Source of the DNA: JAWXBK01 sp040878185
GTDB lineage: Bacteria > Pseudomonadota > Alphaproteobacteria > Dongiales > Dongiaceae
Reading direction: 5' to 3'
NCBI GenBank assembly: GCA_040878185.1
Contig: JBBDMS010000059.1
Span: 1 to 64,000, forward strand
DNA length: 64,000 bases
Program-made: the position numbers and the translations under genes
Shown: one piece after another, positions 52,760-62,547 of the stretch
Numbering within the stretch: position 1 is the first letter of the stretch
How the letters are laid out: each line of letters starts with the position of its first letter
Notes under the pieces: model-generated
What the model was told of the DNA's origin: nothing
Seen by the model: the letters and a program-made list of their open reading frames with translations, nothing else
Databases searched by the model: none

Positions 52760-53017
52760 TCAGCGGCCGTCATGGTTCGCCTTCATCGGACCGTAGACCA
52801 TGCGGTTGATCTCCGAACGAGAGACGCCGATGTCCCGCAGAAGGCGGTCGTCGAGCGAGGCGAGATGACGGGTCGCACGGCGCAGTTCCGACCAGGCGCG
52901 ATAACTGGTCCAGGCGTCGGCGGCCATCCGGCCGGTACGGGCCACCAGCCCGGCGTCGCGATTGGTCATGAACCCGATCTCGTGGCTCGCCATCGAATGC
53001 ATTGCATGGTTCGACAT
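52760..53017 (-). CDS. DUF1127-family small protein
   Basis: 85 residues. The C-terminal core is LASLDDRLLRDIGVSRSEINRMVYG; the N-terminus is Met/His-rich (MSNHAMHSMASHE). AGGAGG gives 8-base spacing to the ATG at 53017 and only 2 to the ATG at 53023, so 53017 is chosen. Same length as the DUF1127 protein at 40513-40770 but different outside the core. Confidence 0.85.
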   Translation of the reverse strand: MSNHAMHSMASHEIGFMTNRDAGLVARTGRMAADAWTSYRAWSELRRATRHLASLDDRLLRDIGVSRSEINRMVYGPMKANHDGR

Positions 53018-53314
53018 TGTCATTCCCTCCTGTCCAAAACCGATTTGCACGGCCAGCTTGGGGAAAACCGAATAAAGGCCGGAAATCGCCCTTGCTGACA
53101 TGAGGAATATCGGGACGGGGGGTCAAAGGGCCGTCAGCCGGGGCGTCAGGCCAAGGGCCGGATTGCCCGGGAGGCCGTCAAAAGGTCATCATTTTCCTGT
53201 CACGATAGGGGTTTGACGCTGCGCCGGCCGATCAATGACGGGCTTTCGCTCGGCCGGTGCTTGCTCAATAATCCCGCACTCACGGGGAAACGATCGGCCG
53301 CCTGCCCGGACATC

Positions 53315-55345
53315 ATGTCTGCATTGACCCTTACCCTTCTCGGCGAACCACAGCTTGCCGATGCGGATGGCGCCGATATCCCGGTGCCAAGCCGGAAATC
53401 GCTGGCGCTGCTCGCCTATCTCGCGGCGTCGCGCGGCCAGTCGGCCAGCCGCGAAAAGCTGATGGGTCTGCTCTGGGGCGATCGGTTCGACCAGCAGGCG
53501 CGGCAGAGCCTGCGCCAGACGCTCTACAGCCTGCGCAAGCTGCTCGGCCCGCCGGGCGAGGATGCGATCGGCGTCGCGGGCGACAATGTCGCGCTGAACA
53601 CGGCTGCGATCTGCACCGACCTCGCCGAATTCGAACGGCTGGCCGCATCCTCGGAACCCGATCAGCTGCTTGCCGCGGCACGGCTCTATCGCGGTCCGCT
53701 GCTGGCCGGGTTTTCGATTCGGGACGTCGCTTTCACCGAATGGCTCGAGGCCGAGCGCACACGCCTCCAGGATGTGGCCGCCGCCGTGCTCTATCGCCTC
53801 GGCAAGCATTACAAGGCGACCGGCCGCTACGAAGAGGCCCTGGCGATTGCGCGGCGTCTGCTCGACATCAATCCGCTGCGTGAAAAATCGCACCGGCTGA
53901 TCATGCGCATCCAGGCGAAGAGCGGCGATCGTTCGCAGGCGCTGATGCAATATCAGCGCTGCGCCGAACTCTTGCACAAGGAACTGGGCGTCGAGCCGGA
54001 TTTCATCACGATCCGGACCTACGAGGAGATCAAGGCGAGCGGCGTCACCTCGGAAGAAGAGGGCGAGGAAGAGGATACGCTGGTGCCGGGTGCCAAGGCC
54101 GTCGCCGCGCCGATGCGGCGCGGGTTCTTCGCGCCCGACCGGCCGGTCGTTCTGGTGATGCCGTTCGCCAATCTCGGCGGCGATGCGGAACAGGCCTATT
54201 TCGCGCAGGGCATCACCTACGACATTACCAGCGGGCTCGCCTGCTGGCGCTGGTTCCCGGTGATCGGTGCCAGCTCCAGCCTGAACTTCGCCAATGCCGG
54301 CGCCGACGTGACCGATATCGCCCGCCAGGTCGAGGCGCGCTATGCGGTCACCGGCAGCGTGCGGCGGACCGGTGATCAGGTGCGCATCAGCGTCAGCCTG
54401 ATCGATGCCCCGACGCGGCATAATCTCTGGGCCGGCCGCTACGATGCGACGCTCGCCGAGCTGTTCGCGGTGCAGGACGAGATCACCGAGAAGATCGTCA
54501 GCAGCATCGAACCGGAGGTGCATCGGGCCGAGCATGAGCGCTCGCTGCGCAAGCCGCCGCTCGACATGACCGCCTGGGACCGGGTGATGCGCGGCAACTG
54601 GCTCAAATGGGAGCTGACGCGCGCCAACAACAAGGAAGCGACGCGGCTGCTCGAGGAGGCGGTCGCCCTCGATCCGCATCTTTCGACCGGCTGGTCGAGC
54701 CTCGCGCATTGCCACTGGATCGACGGGGTGATGGGCTGGTCGGACGACCTCGTCCATTCGTTCCGGGAATCGGAGCGCGGCGCGCGGATGGCGCTGTCGC
54801 TCGACGAATCCGACTGGATCGCCCATACGATTCTCGGCCTCTGCGATATCTGGAACCGGCGCGACTATGAGAGCGCGATAGAACGCCAGAAGCGCGCGGT
54901 CGCGCTCAATCCGAGCTCGTCGATCGCGCATCATTCGGCAGCTTGCGTCTATGAATTCTCGGGCCTGCCGGAACAGGGGCTGACGCATCTCCGGACGGTG
55001 CTGCGGCTCGATCCGCGCTATGCCAACAACGCCTCGCTGCTTGCCGACATGGCGCTCTCCTATCTGCAGCTCGGGCAGTTCGAGGATTCGGTCACCTATG
55101 CGCGCAAGGCGGTCTCGATCCGGCCCGACTACAGCCGGGTCTATCACCGCCTCGCCGCATCGCTCGCGCATCTCGGTCATATCGAGGAAGCGCGGGAAGC
55201 GCTGGCGCGCGCAAAGCTCCTCGAGCCGGGGCTCAGCGAGCGGATCGTTCGAGCGACCTATCCGTTCCGCAATCCGGACCATCTGGAGCTGCTGCTGAGC
55301 GGCTTGCGGCTCGCCGGGCTCGAGGCCGAGGAAGCGGTCGCGTGA
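53315..55345 (+). CDS. SARP/BTAD-type regulator with TolB-like and TPR domains
   Basis: 676 residues. The N-terminal winged helix has RKSLALLAYLAASRGQSASREKL and LWGDRFDQQARQSLRQTLYSL, followed by a BTAD helical domain (about 100-245), the AfsR/SARP layout. An acidic linker leads to a TolB-like domain (VVLVMPFANLGGD, VTGSVRRTGDQVRIS) and TPR repeats (about 420-650). It is probably a transcription factor sensing through its TPR half. ATG at 53315 chosen from the domain start; the ribosome binding site is weak. It shares its C-terminal plan with the cyclase at 27996-29774. Confidence 0.88.
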   Translation: MSALTLTLLGEPQLADADGADIPVPSRKSLALLAYLAASRGQSASREKLMGLLWGDRFDQQARQSLRQTLYSLRKLLGPPGEDAIGVAGDNVALNTAAICTDLAEFERLAASSEPDQLLAAARLYRGPLLAGFSIRDVAFTEWLEAERTRLQDVAAAVLYRLGKHYKATGRYEEALAIARRLLDINPLREKSHRLIMRIQAKSGDRSQALMQYQRCAELLHKELGVEPDFITIRTYEEIKASGVTSEEEGEEEDTLVPGAKAVAAPMRRGFFAPDRPVVLVMPFANLGGDAEQAYFAQGITYDITSGLACWRWFPVIGASSSLNFANAGADVTDIARQVEARYAVTGSVRRTGDQVRISVSLIDAPTRHNLWAGRYDATLAELFAVQDEITEKIVSSIEPEVHRAEHERSLRKPPLDMTAWDRVMRGNWLKWELTRANNKEATRLLEEAVALDPHLSTGWSSLAHCHWIDGVMGWSDDLVHSFRESERGARMALSLDESDWIAHTILGLCDIWNRRDYESAIERQKRAVALNPSSSIAHHSAACVYEFSGLPEQGLTHLRTVLRLDPRYANNASLLADMALSYLQLGQFEDSVTYARKAVSIRPDYSRVYHRLAASLAHLGHIEEAREALARAKLLEPGLSERIVRATYPFRNPDHLELLLSGLRLAGLEAEEAVA

Positions 55346-55453
55346 CGCGGCAGCCGCCCGTCAGACTGTCAGTGCCGATCGGTTGAATGCAGCGATGCGT
55401 CTTGCATCCGCTCGTGTCCGCTACTCCCGCGATCGGTAAGCAATTCTCAACGC

Positions 55454-55490
55454 AAAGGCCCCGCCCGGCATGTCGCCGGACAGGGCCTCG
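55454..55490 (-). terminator. Hairpin downstream of the TTC38-like gene
   Basis: On the minus strand GAGGCCC and GGGGCC arms enclose a TCCGGC/GCCGG inner stem, followed by CCTTTG. It lies about 67 bases after the stop at 55557. The T-run is short, so termination would be moderate. Confidence 0.4.
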
Positions 55491-55556
55491 CAATCGGGTG
55501 CCGTCGGTGGGGTGGCGGGGGCGCGCCGAACGGACGGACCCGGACCGATGCTTTTG

Positions 55557-56906
55557 TTAAGCCGCGTGCGCCGCCTTGCCGGCGAGGCCGTTGCGCGCGC
55601 GCCGGCGGAACCAGCCGGCGAGCGGGCTGTCGGGCTTTCGCGCAAGCCGCTCGTTCGCGAACATGTCAGCCAGGCCGTATTGGCCGCCGCGCAAGGCCGC
55701 CTCGATCATCGTCAGATCGAGCACATCGCGCTGCGCATGCGAACCGCCGAAGCGATGCGCGACCAGGCGCACCGGACGCAACAGATCGACAGTGATCGCA
55801 TATTCGCCGCGGCCGAATGCCTCGATCGCACGCGCGACCGGCAGGCCGACCTCGCGAATGAGCAGCGCTCCGGAATCGGTATCGCCGGCGCGGGCAGCGA
55901 GCGTCTTCAGTATCTTCTGAGCGGCATCCCGGCGACCCGTCGCGACAAACGCCATCATCGCATGCATGTCGTTGAACGGATAAAACCCGTCTTCCGCCGT
56001 CGGCTCATAGCTGTCGGCAATATCGACCCAGCGGCGGCCGGTTTCGACACCGCGCAGATGGAGCCGCCAGAGCAACGCCGCCGCATCGAGCAGCTCCATC
56101 GCGATGCCGGTCGGCGCCGGATGGATCGAGGAATCGTAGATTTCGAGCGCGCGATCGTACTCGCCGCGTTCGAGATGATGCAGCGCGAGATGCCACCAGT
56201 TATGGAAGGCAAAACCGTTGTTCTGCGACCAGTCTTCGCTGCGCGTCGCCAGCCAGTCGATCCCTTCATCGAGCCTTCCCTGCATTTCGAGCACATGGGC
56301 GACGCCATGGATCGCCCAGGTATCGCTGGGATTGAGCGCGACCGCGCGGCGGCCGGTTTCTTCCGCCGCTTCATAGTCGCCCATTTCTTCGAGACCGAAG
56401 CAGTACATGCCGAGCAGATAACCATAGCCGACATCGCTCTCGGACCAGTTCGGCAGCACGCCGGCGATGCGATCGCGCAGCATGCGGCTCTGGCCGAGCA
56501 GGAAGTCGGCCTGATGGGCGAACTGCAAGGCGATCATGTCGCGCGGGCAGTTCGCGACAACGTCGCCGTAGAGATGGCACGCGCTGTGAAAATCGCCCTC
56601 GAGCCAGGCGCGGAGCGCCGCGAGATGGCCGCGCTCCCGATCGTTGGCGCGGGCTTCGTTGCGCGTCATCGCGGCAACCGACTTCGCGACTTCGGGCAGC
56701 GCGCCTTTCTCCGACGACATCGCGAAGAGGCCGCCGCGAAAGGCATGACCCATCATGAAATCGGGTTCTTTGGCCAAAGCGTCATCGACCGCCGCGACCG
56801 GATCGTTGAAATAGCCCTGATACAGTGCGTGGGCCGCTTCGAGCCCGTCGAGCGCGCGGCGATTGGTGGTCGAAACGGGTGCGCCGCGTTGATCTTTGAG
56901 TGACAT
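55557..56906 (-). CDS. TTC38-like tetratricopeptide protein
   Basis: 449 residues, helical throughout. Segments such as HAFRGGLFAM, HLYGDVVANCPRDMIAL, GRRAVALNPSDTWAIHGVAHV and NNGFAFHNWWHLALHHLE match the TTC38 family, conserved from bacteria to animals with no firm biochemical role. No signal peptide. It converges with the BTAD regulator gene, with a hairpin in the gap. Confidence 0.85.
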   Translation of the reverse strand: MSLKDQRGAPVSTTNRRALDGLEAAHALYQGYFNDPVAAVDDALAKEPDFMMGHAFRGGLFAMSSEKGALPEVAKSVAAMTRNEARANDRERGHLAALRAWLEGDFHSACHLYGDVVANCPRDMIALQFAHQADFLLGQSRMLRDRIAGVLPNWSESDVGYGYLLGMYCFGLEEMGDYEAAEETGRRAVALNPSDTWAIHGVAHVLEMQGRLDEGIDWLATRSEDWSQNNGFAFHNWWHLALHHLERGEYDRALEIYDSSIHPAPTGIAMELLDAAALLWRLHLRGVETGRRWVDIADSYEPTAEDGFYPFNDMHAMMAFVATGRRDAAQKILKTLAARAGDTDSGALLIREVGLPVARAIEAFGRGEYAITVDLLRPVRLVAHRFGGSHAQRDVLDLTMIEAALRGGQYGLADMFANERLARKPDSPLAGWFRRRARNGLAGKAAHAA

Positions 56907-57202
56907 GGTTGGAAACCCCTGTGTTCTGTAACTGAAAACGACCGCCTGCCGGTGGCCGCGCCAAAGCCCGGCCCTGCAGAGATCATGAACATAGGGTGGC
57001 GCTGTGAAGGGCCTGTCAGCGCTACCGTAGCGGCGGCGTGAATTCGGCGTCAGAAACGACGACCCCGATCGAACCGCCAGGGCGCCATTTTGAGGATCAA
57101 ACCTCTGATCTGCAAAGCCGATCTGCGATTCTTGTCGGCTGCTGGCGAAACACCCCCTGTTCCCGCCATAGTGCCCCTCGCATCGCTCGGGAGGGAAAAA
57201 TC

Positions 57203-58195
57203 ATGGATGCCAGCACCTATAACGCCACCATCAAACTGTTCGGTTCGGAGTGGGAGCCGGAGTTCGAGAGCGAGGAAAAACTGACACGCCTCTGGGGGCG
57301 CCGCTGGGGCTGCGACAACGATGTCGGACAGCTTCGGGCGGTTCTCGTGCACCGGCCGGGCCATGAGTTCGACATCATCGATCCGACCAAGCGGATCGAG
57401 GAGATCGGCTCCTACGGCGATCCCAGGAGCGGCTGGTACTGGCAGTCGAAACGCATTCCCCCGCTCGCCGAACTGCAGGCGCAGCACGATGCGCTGGTCG
57501 CGGCGCTCAAGGCCGAGGGCGCCGAGGTGATCTATCTCGAAGGCGTCGAGGGCGGGCGGTTCAAGTCGATCTATACGCGCGATTCGTCCTTTGCGGTCAA
57601 AGGGGGCGCGATCGTCTGCCGCATGGCGCCGCGGATGCGGCATGGCGAAGAGCTGCCCGTCACGCGCATCTTGGCGAAGATCGGCATGCCGATCCTCCGC
57701 ACATTGCACGGCACCGCGATGATGGAAGGCGGCACGTTCGCCTGGTTGAACCCGACCAACGCCGTCATCGGGCGCAGCATCCGCGCCAACGACGAGGGCA
57801 TCGAACAGATCGCCGAAGTGTTGCGATGGCAGGGCGTCACGCTGCATGTCGTCGATCTCTGCGGCTATGACATCCATATCGACGGCTCGCTCTGCATGAT
57901 CGACGTCGATCTTGCGCTGGTGAACCCGTTCGGTCTCGCCTTCACCTTCCTCGAGACGCTGAAGGAACTCGGCATCCGCACCATCGAGATCGGATCCGAG
58001 GACGATGGCTGGATCATCAACTGCCTCGCGGTCAGGCCGGGCCGCGTGCTGATGCCGGACGGGATCTCGGACGGGACGCGCAAGCGTCTGGAAAAAGCGG
58101 GCGTCGAAATCGTGCCCCTTCCCTATGCCAGCGTGCAGTTGAACGGCGGCGGCATCCATTGTTCGACCTGCCCGCTGATCCGCGATCCGGTATAG
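57203..58195 (+). CDS. Amidinotransferase/DDAH-superfamily guanidino-modifying enzyme
   Basis: 330 residues of the beta/alpha-propeller fold. The nucleophile is C320 in GGGIHCSTCPL, and the catalytic His-Asp region is CGYDIHIDGSL. YTRDSSFAV and MMEGGTFAW are substrate-guanidine motifs. Candidates are dimethylarginine hydrolase or an arginine deiminase-like activity; it is not a classical ArcA. GGGAGG lies 8 bases before the ATG. Upstream in-frame codons from 57038 look non-coding. Confidence 0.87.
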   Translation: MDASTYNATIKLFGSEWEPEFESEEKLTRLWGRRWGCDNDVGQLRAVLVHRPGHEFDIIDPTKRIEEIGSYGDPRSGWYWQSKRIPPLAELQAQHDALVAALKAEGAEVIYLEGVEGGRFKSIYTRDSSFAVKGGAIVCRMAPRMRHGEELPVTRILAKIGMPILRTLHGTAMMEGGTFAWLNPTNAVIGRSIRANDEGIEQIAEVLRWQGVTLHVVDLCGYDIHIDGSLCMIDVDLALVNPFGLAFTFLETLKELGIRTIEIGSEDDGWIINCLAVRPGRVLMPDGISDGTRKRLEKAGVEIVPLPYASVQLNGGGIHCSTCPLIRDPV

Positions 58196-58441
58196 CGACG
58201 CGGCCGACCGGAAAACGATAACATATTGATCCGGCGCGATAGTTTCAGATTTCCGCGGGCAGCGCGTCGTGCTGTTTGCCGTCATTGGCCAATCTCGCGA
58301 TGGCGGTCGAAAGCCGTAATGTTGCCACCCGTAACCTTTTCCACCGAATTTTCGGGAACCCTATGCCGAATGGCGCCTTGCCTTGCGGCGCACGGGTCGG
58401 CGAAGGTTGCGTCGCACATCCGGGAACAGGAGAGAATCCGC

Positions 58442-58864
58442 ATGAAAGCATTTCGGCGACGGACCCTCGCGGCAATCGCGATGCTGGCAGCCGGCAGTAT
58501 CACAGCGATCGGGATCGCCGATCTGCGCGCCGAAGACGCGCAGATCGAACGCACCGAGCTCATGAATGTTCCCCTCGGCGTTGCCGAGGGCGTCGACGGC
58601 GTCATGGTGCTGTCGGTGCTGCCGCCCGGCGGCGTCGCCCCGAAGCATCATCATCCCGCCGATGAGTTCTCCTATGTGCTCGAAGGCGCGATCACGCTGA
58701 CGGTCGAAGGTTCGGACCCGGTCACCTATGAGGCGGGCGAGAGCTATCACATTCACCCCGGCATTCCGCACAGCGCGACAAACGCCAGCGAAACGGAGCC
58801 GACCCGCATCCTGGTGTTCTGGACCGCCGAGGCCGGAAAGCCACTCACCGAGATGGATGAATAG
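58442..58864 (+). CDS. Exported cupin-domain protein
   Basis: 140 residues: signal peptide about 1-31, then a cupin barrel with metal motif PKHHHPADEFSYVLEG and a second HIHPGIPHSATNAS motif. The His set is complete, so metal binding is likely. Function unknown. GGAG about 10 bases upstream. Similar in layout to the cupin at 6610-7071 but with a better-preserved metal site. Confidence 0.82.
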   Translation: MKAFRRRTLAAIAMLAAGSITAIGIADLRAEDAQIERTELMNVPLGVAEGVDGVMVLSVLPPGGVAPKHHHPADEFSYVLEGAITLTVEGSDPVTYEAGESYHIHPGIPHSATNASETEPTRILVFWTAEAGKPLTEMDE

Positions 58865-58895
58865 GCGGGCGGAGCGTCAGAACGGACGCCGCCGC

Positions 58896-59528
58896 ATGGC
58901 GGGAAGCGATCAGGTCAGCGGATCGGCGAATGCCCTTGTGCCGACGTCGGTCGCGCTCGAGCGACTGATTGCGGCAGCACCAGCCGACGAGGTGCGCGTC
59001 GACTGGGTCGTCGATCGTCTCGACCAGCGATCGTTCGGCCTGATGATGCTGGTGCTCGGCGTATTCGGGCTCATTCCCGGTGTTACCACCCTGGCCGGCA
59101 TCCTGCTGCTGTTCCCGGCAGTGCAGATGATTCTCGGACGAGAGCAGCCGGCTTTGCCGCGCTTCGTCGCCGGCTGGCGCATCCGCACGACGCGGTTGCA
59201 GAGAACGCTCGCGCATGTGCGTCCGCTCCTGCGGCGCATGGAGCGCATCGTGCATCCTCGCTGGCTCAATCCGTTCGGCAGATCGCGACGGCTGGTCGGC
59301 TTCGTCGTGCTGCTGCTTGCAATCACGATGCTGCCGCCGGTGCCGCTCTTTCACATCGTGCCGGCAGCAGCGATCATCCTGATCTCGTTTGCCTTCCTCG
59401 AAGAGGACGGACTGCTCCTCGCGCTCGGCATGGCGGCGGCCGTCATTTCGCTCGCGGTGACCGGCATGACGGTATGGGGTGCGATGCAAGCGACCGGCGT
59501 GATCGACGACGCCGCCGGCACGCCGTAA
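58896..59528 (+). CDS. ExoD-family membrane protein
   Basis: 210 residues. Cytoplasmic N-terminus, then hydrophobic segments with the ExoD patterns FGLMMLVLGVFGLIPG, LLLFPAVQMILGRE and FLEEDGLLLALGM. In rhizobia exoD mutants have altered exopolysaccharide and alkali tolerance; the mechanism is unknown. ATG at 58896 used; an ATG at 58857 overlapping the cupin stop is possible and would add 13 Arg-rich residues. Confidence 0.85.
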   Translation: MAGSDQVSGSANALVPTSVALERLIAAAPADEVRVDWVVDRLDQRSFGLMMLVLGVFGLIPGVTTLAGILLLFPAVQMILGREQPALPRFVAGWRIRTTRLQRTLAHVRPLLRRMERIVHPRWLNPFGRSRRLVGFVVLLLAITMLPPVPLFHIVPAAAIILISFAFLEEDGLLLALGMAAAVISLAVTGMTVWGAMQATGVIDDAAGTP

Positions 59529-59568
59529 CACGGCGGGCAATCGTGCGCCCGCGAAACGTCACTGACCG

Positions 59569-60783
59569 CTAGAGATTGGTTTCGCGATAGCCGCGGCTGA
59601 CGACGGCCGATATCTGGCGCTGCAGCCAGTCGACATCGTCCGCGCGGTCGCCGAAGCGCATCGGATCGAAGATCGCGGCGTCGAACGACGGCGTATCGCC
59701 GGCGACGAAATCGGCGATGATGCGGCCGGTCGCAGCGGAATAAGTGACACCGCCCGAATTCATCGCGGTTGCGATATAGAGCCCCTCATGCGACGGCACC
59801 GGACCGATCAACGGCATATCGTCCGGCGTGAAGCTCTCCGGCCCGTTGACGAAGCTGCGGATGGGCGCTGTTTCGAGCGCGGGGAAAATCCGCGCGGCGG
59901 CCTCGAAATAAGGCGCGATCTTGTCCCAGTCCTCGCCCAGCAGGGTGAAGGCGAACGGTTCCGGCAGATCCTTCGCAGCAATCGTGCGCGCATTCTCGTC
60001 GAAGAAACCGACCAGCATGCCGCCCACTTCCTCGCGGCCGTAGAACAGATCTTCCGGCGAGACGAAGGATGGCGTCTCGCGCGGCAGACGCGGCTCGGTG
60101 TTCGCGATCACATAGAAATGCTCGCAGGCCCATTGCGCGAGCGTCACATCGACCGGCAGCAGCAGATCGCGCGACCAGAGCCCGGCCGCCATCACCACGA
60201 CATCGGCCTCGATCGGGCCCTCGCTGGTCTCGACACCGCTCACGCGCCCGCCGCGCATGACGAGGCCGGTGACCGCGCGTTGCTCAATAATCTTCGCACC
60301 GGCACGGCGCGCAGCCTTCGCATAGGCCGCCACCAGGTCGGCTGGATTGACCCGGCCGGCGAGCGGGTTCCACCAGGCGGCGGTGATCGCATCGCCGTTC
60401 AACAGCGGGTGCATCGATGCGGCCTCGCGACCCGTGATCATGCGCGAATCGATGCCGCGTTCGACGGCGCCGCGCTGATAGGTTTCGAGCCCGTCGATCG
60501 CGGCACCGCCATGGGCAAGGAAAAGCCGGCCGGTCTTCAGCCAGCCGGTATCCTGTTCGGTCTCGCGCTTCAACCGGTCGAATGCGTCGAAGGCATAGAG
60601 CACCATCCCGTCATGGCTGCCGCCCGGACGCCAGATCAGATTGCCGGCGGAATGCCAGGTGGTGCCGCTGCCGAGCCGGTCGCGCTCGATCAGCGTGACA
60701 TCGCCGAGGCCGCGCTCCGCGAGATGCCAGGCGACGCTGCAACCGACCGCACCGCCGCCCACCACCAGGATCCGTCGCGGCAT
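59569..60783 (-). CDS. DAO-family FAD oxidoreductase (sarcosine/dimethylglycine dehydrogenase-like)
   Basis: 404 residues. Dinucleotide motif VVGGGAVGCSVAWHLAERG; the SGTTWHSAGN segment places H44 where dimethylglycine and sarcosine dehydrogenases attach FAD covalently. C-terminal NSGGVTYSAATGRIIADF is the FAD-closing motif. The tetrahydrofolate-binding half of those enzymes is absent, so it acts as a stand-alone amine/imino-acid dehydrogenase. It lies about 80 bases upstream of nothing on its strand except the PhyH pair, which precedes it. Confidence 0.85.
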   Translation of the reverse strand: MPRRILVVGGGAVGCSVAWHLAERGLGDVTLIERDRLGSGTTWHSAGNLIWRPGGSHDGMVLYAFDAFDRLKRETEQDTGWLKTGRLFLAHGGAAIDGLETYQRGAVERGIDSRMITGREAASMHPLLNGDAITAAWWNPLAGRVNPADLVAAYAKAARRAGAKIIEQRAVTGLVMRGGRVSGVETSEGPIEADVVVMAAGLWSRDLLLPVDVTLAQWACEHFYVIANTEPRLPRETPSFVSPEDLFYGREEVGGMLVGFFDENARTIAAKDLPEPFAFTLLGEDWDKIAPYFEAAARIFPALETAPIRSFVNGPESFTPDDMPLIGPVPSHEGLYIATAMNSGGVTYSAATGRIIADFVAGDTPSFDAAIFDPMRFGDRADDVDWLQRQISAVVSRGYRETNL

Positions 60784-60862
60784 CGATCAGCTCCGATCAA
60801 AGGTCGGATGCGCCGCCCGAAGCGCGACGCAAACGCATTACAGCGGACAAACCTTTCGCCGC

Positions 60863-61651
60863 CTAGCGCGGCGTCTCGTCCGGATGGCCCTCGTACCAGC
60901 CGAGGAACCCGCCATGGCTCTGATAGCCCAGCAGCCGGCGGACCGGCTCGGGATAGGTTTCAGCGATCTCGCGCGGGACCATCAGATAGTGATTCTCCTC
61001 GTGGCGCAGCCAGCCCAGCGAATAGGTGTTCACCAGGCCCATGCGCGGCCGGTTCGACTTGTTCGCGCCGCCGCCATGCCAGACCGAGCCCATATAGAAG
61101 AGCACCGAGCCCTTCTTCATCGGTGTCTGCACCGATTCCTCCGCGGCCGGCGGCCACGGTTCCCGGCGGCGATGGCTGCGCGGCACGACATGGGTTGCGC
61201 CATTCTCGATCGTGAACTCGTCGAGCGCCCAGTTGGCGCTGATCTGCCATTCCATGCCCGGCATGCGCACGGGATAGATGCCGTCGTCGCGATGCAATCG
61301 CTGCGGATTTTCGCCGGGCTGAATTTCGATGCCGGTCAGGCTGCCGAACTGATAGTTCGCACAATGTTGCAACAGGATCTCGTCGGCCATCCTGAGCACC
61401 AGCGGATGGCCGGCGAGCAACGCCGAACTTTTCGACTTCGCCAGAATGCCCGAGATTCGCAGCGTGCTGTATCCGTTGAAGTCGTTTTCGGTTCGACGGC
61501 CGTCATTATCGAAATAGGGGCGCAATTCGCGCGCGACGTCGTCCATCAATGCCGTCGGAGCAAGCTCATTGACGGTGACGGCCCCGTCGCGCCGGAATGC
61601 TTCGACGATCGCCGCCTGATCGTCGTTGGCCTGAAAGGTCTGAATGCTCAT
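60863..61651 (-). CDS. Phytanoyl-CoA dioxygenase (PhyH)-family Fe(II)/2-oxoglutarate oxygenase, copy B
   Basis: 262 residues. The facial triad is the HRD of RLHRDDGIYP plus a distal His in SVWHGGGANKS, with Arg in NRPRMGLVN for 2-oxoglutarate. Start at 61651 has AAGG upstream. About half its residues match copy A immediately upstream (EWQISA, WAL, ENGAT, SLGWLR, EENHYL segments), so the two arose by tandem duplication. Substrate unknown. Confidence 0.88.
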   Translation of the reverse strand: MSIQTFQANDDQAAIVEAFRRDGAVTVNELAPTALMDDVARELRPYFDNDGRRTENDFNGYSTLRISGILAKSKSSALLAGHPLVLRMADEILLQHCANYQFGSLTGIEIQPGENPQRLHRDDGIYPVRMPGMEWQISANWALDEFTIENGATHVVPRSHRRREPWPPAAEESVQTPMKKGSVLFYMGSVWHGGGANKSNRPRMGLVNTYSLGWLRHEENHYLMVPREIAETYPEPVRRLLGYQSHGGFLGWYEGHPDETPR

Positions 61652-61677
61652 CGTCAGCGCACCTTGTTTTCGTGCGG

Positions 61678-62484
61678 TCAGTTGCGGAAGTCGGCGATTT
61701 CCGGATACCAGCCGAGAAAGCCGGCGTGGCTCGAATAGCCGAGCAATTGCCGTACCGCCTCCGGATAGCTTTCGGCGACCGCACGCGGCACCGTGAGATA
61801 GTGATTCTCTTCGACCCGGAGCCAGCCGAGCGAATAGGTGTTCACGAGACCGATGCGCGGCTTGTCGCTCATATTGGCACCGCCGCCATGATAGGTCGTG
61901 CCGAGATAGAGCAGCAGGCCGCCCTTCTTCATCGCCGCCTGGATCGTCTTGTCTTCCTTCAGCGAGTCGGCTTCGGTCAGAAGATGGCTGCCGGGCACGA
62001 TACGCGTCGCGCCGTTCTCGAGCGTGAAATCGGTGAGCGCCCAGAGCGCGCTGATCTGCCATTCGACGCCGGGAATACGCAGCGGATAGATCGAATCGTC
62101 GCGATGGAGAACCTGCGCCTTCTCGCCCGGCCAGATCTCGATCGCGGATGCCGAACCGAGCCGGAAGCTCGAGCAATGCGGGCCCAGAATCGTTTCGGCA
62201 ATATCGAGCACGAGCGGATGTGCGATCAGATCGGCGGATGCGCGCGACTTGCCGAGCACGCCCGACAATCGCAGCGTGGTGAAACCGTTGAAGGCACTTT
62301 GCTGAACCTTGCCTTCGGAATCGAACCAGGGTTCCAATTCGCTCACGACCGCATCGATCGCTTCTGTCGACATGGCGTTGGTAATCAGGACCGCACCGTT
62401 GCGCTTCAGCGCCATCACGATCGGATCGGTTCCGATCTGGGCATCGACATCGAAACTCTGAATCGCAAACTTACGGGCTCTCAT
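61678..62484 (-). CDS. Phytanoyl-CoA dioxygenase (PhyH)-family Fe(II)/2-oxoglutarate oxygenase, copy A
   Basis: 268 residues. Metal site HRDDSIYPLRIPG with the distal His in TTYHGGGANMS, and Arg in DKPRIGLVN. All catalytic residues are kept in both copies. It is first in the minus-strand run copy A, copy B, FAD oxidoreductase, and is divergent from the nucleoside hydrolase across a region with a perfect palindrome. Confidence 0.88.
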   Translation of the reverse strand: MRARKFAIQSFDVDAQIGTDPIVMALKRNGAVLITNAMSTEAIDAVVSELEPWFDSEGKVQQSAFNGFTTLRLSGVLGKSRASADLIAHPLVLDIAETILGPHCSSFRLGSASAIEIWPGEKAQVLHRDDSIYPLRIPGVEWQISALWALTDFTLENGATRIVPGSHLLTEADSLKEDKTIQAAMKKGGLLLYLGTTYHGGGANMSDKPRIGLVNTYSLGWLRVEENHYLTVPRAVAESYPEAVRQLLGYSSHAGFLGWYPEIADFRN

Positions 62485-62547
62485 GTCCGGGCCGCCTTTC
62501 TTCGGTTTTTATTGGGTTCTCCGTCGAATTCGACCGCAATTGGCTCG

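Noticed and set aside
52567..52773. 68-residue minus-strand frame after the orphan binding-protein gene
   Set aside because: No ribosome binding site or recognisable domain; its end overlaps a direct repeat, so it is more likely debris.
53189..55282. Long minus-strand open frame (697 codons) opposite the BTAD regulator
   Set aside because: The plus-strand protein has clear domains; the reverse frame is Arg/Asp-rich antisense typical of GC-rich genes.
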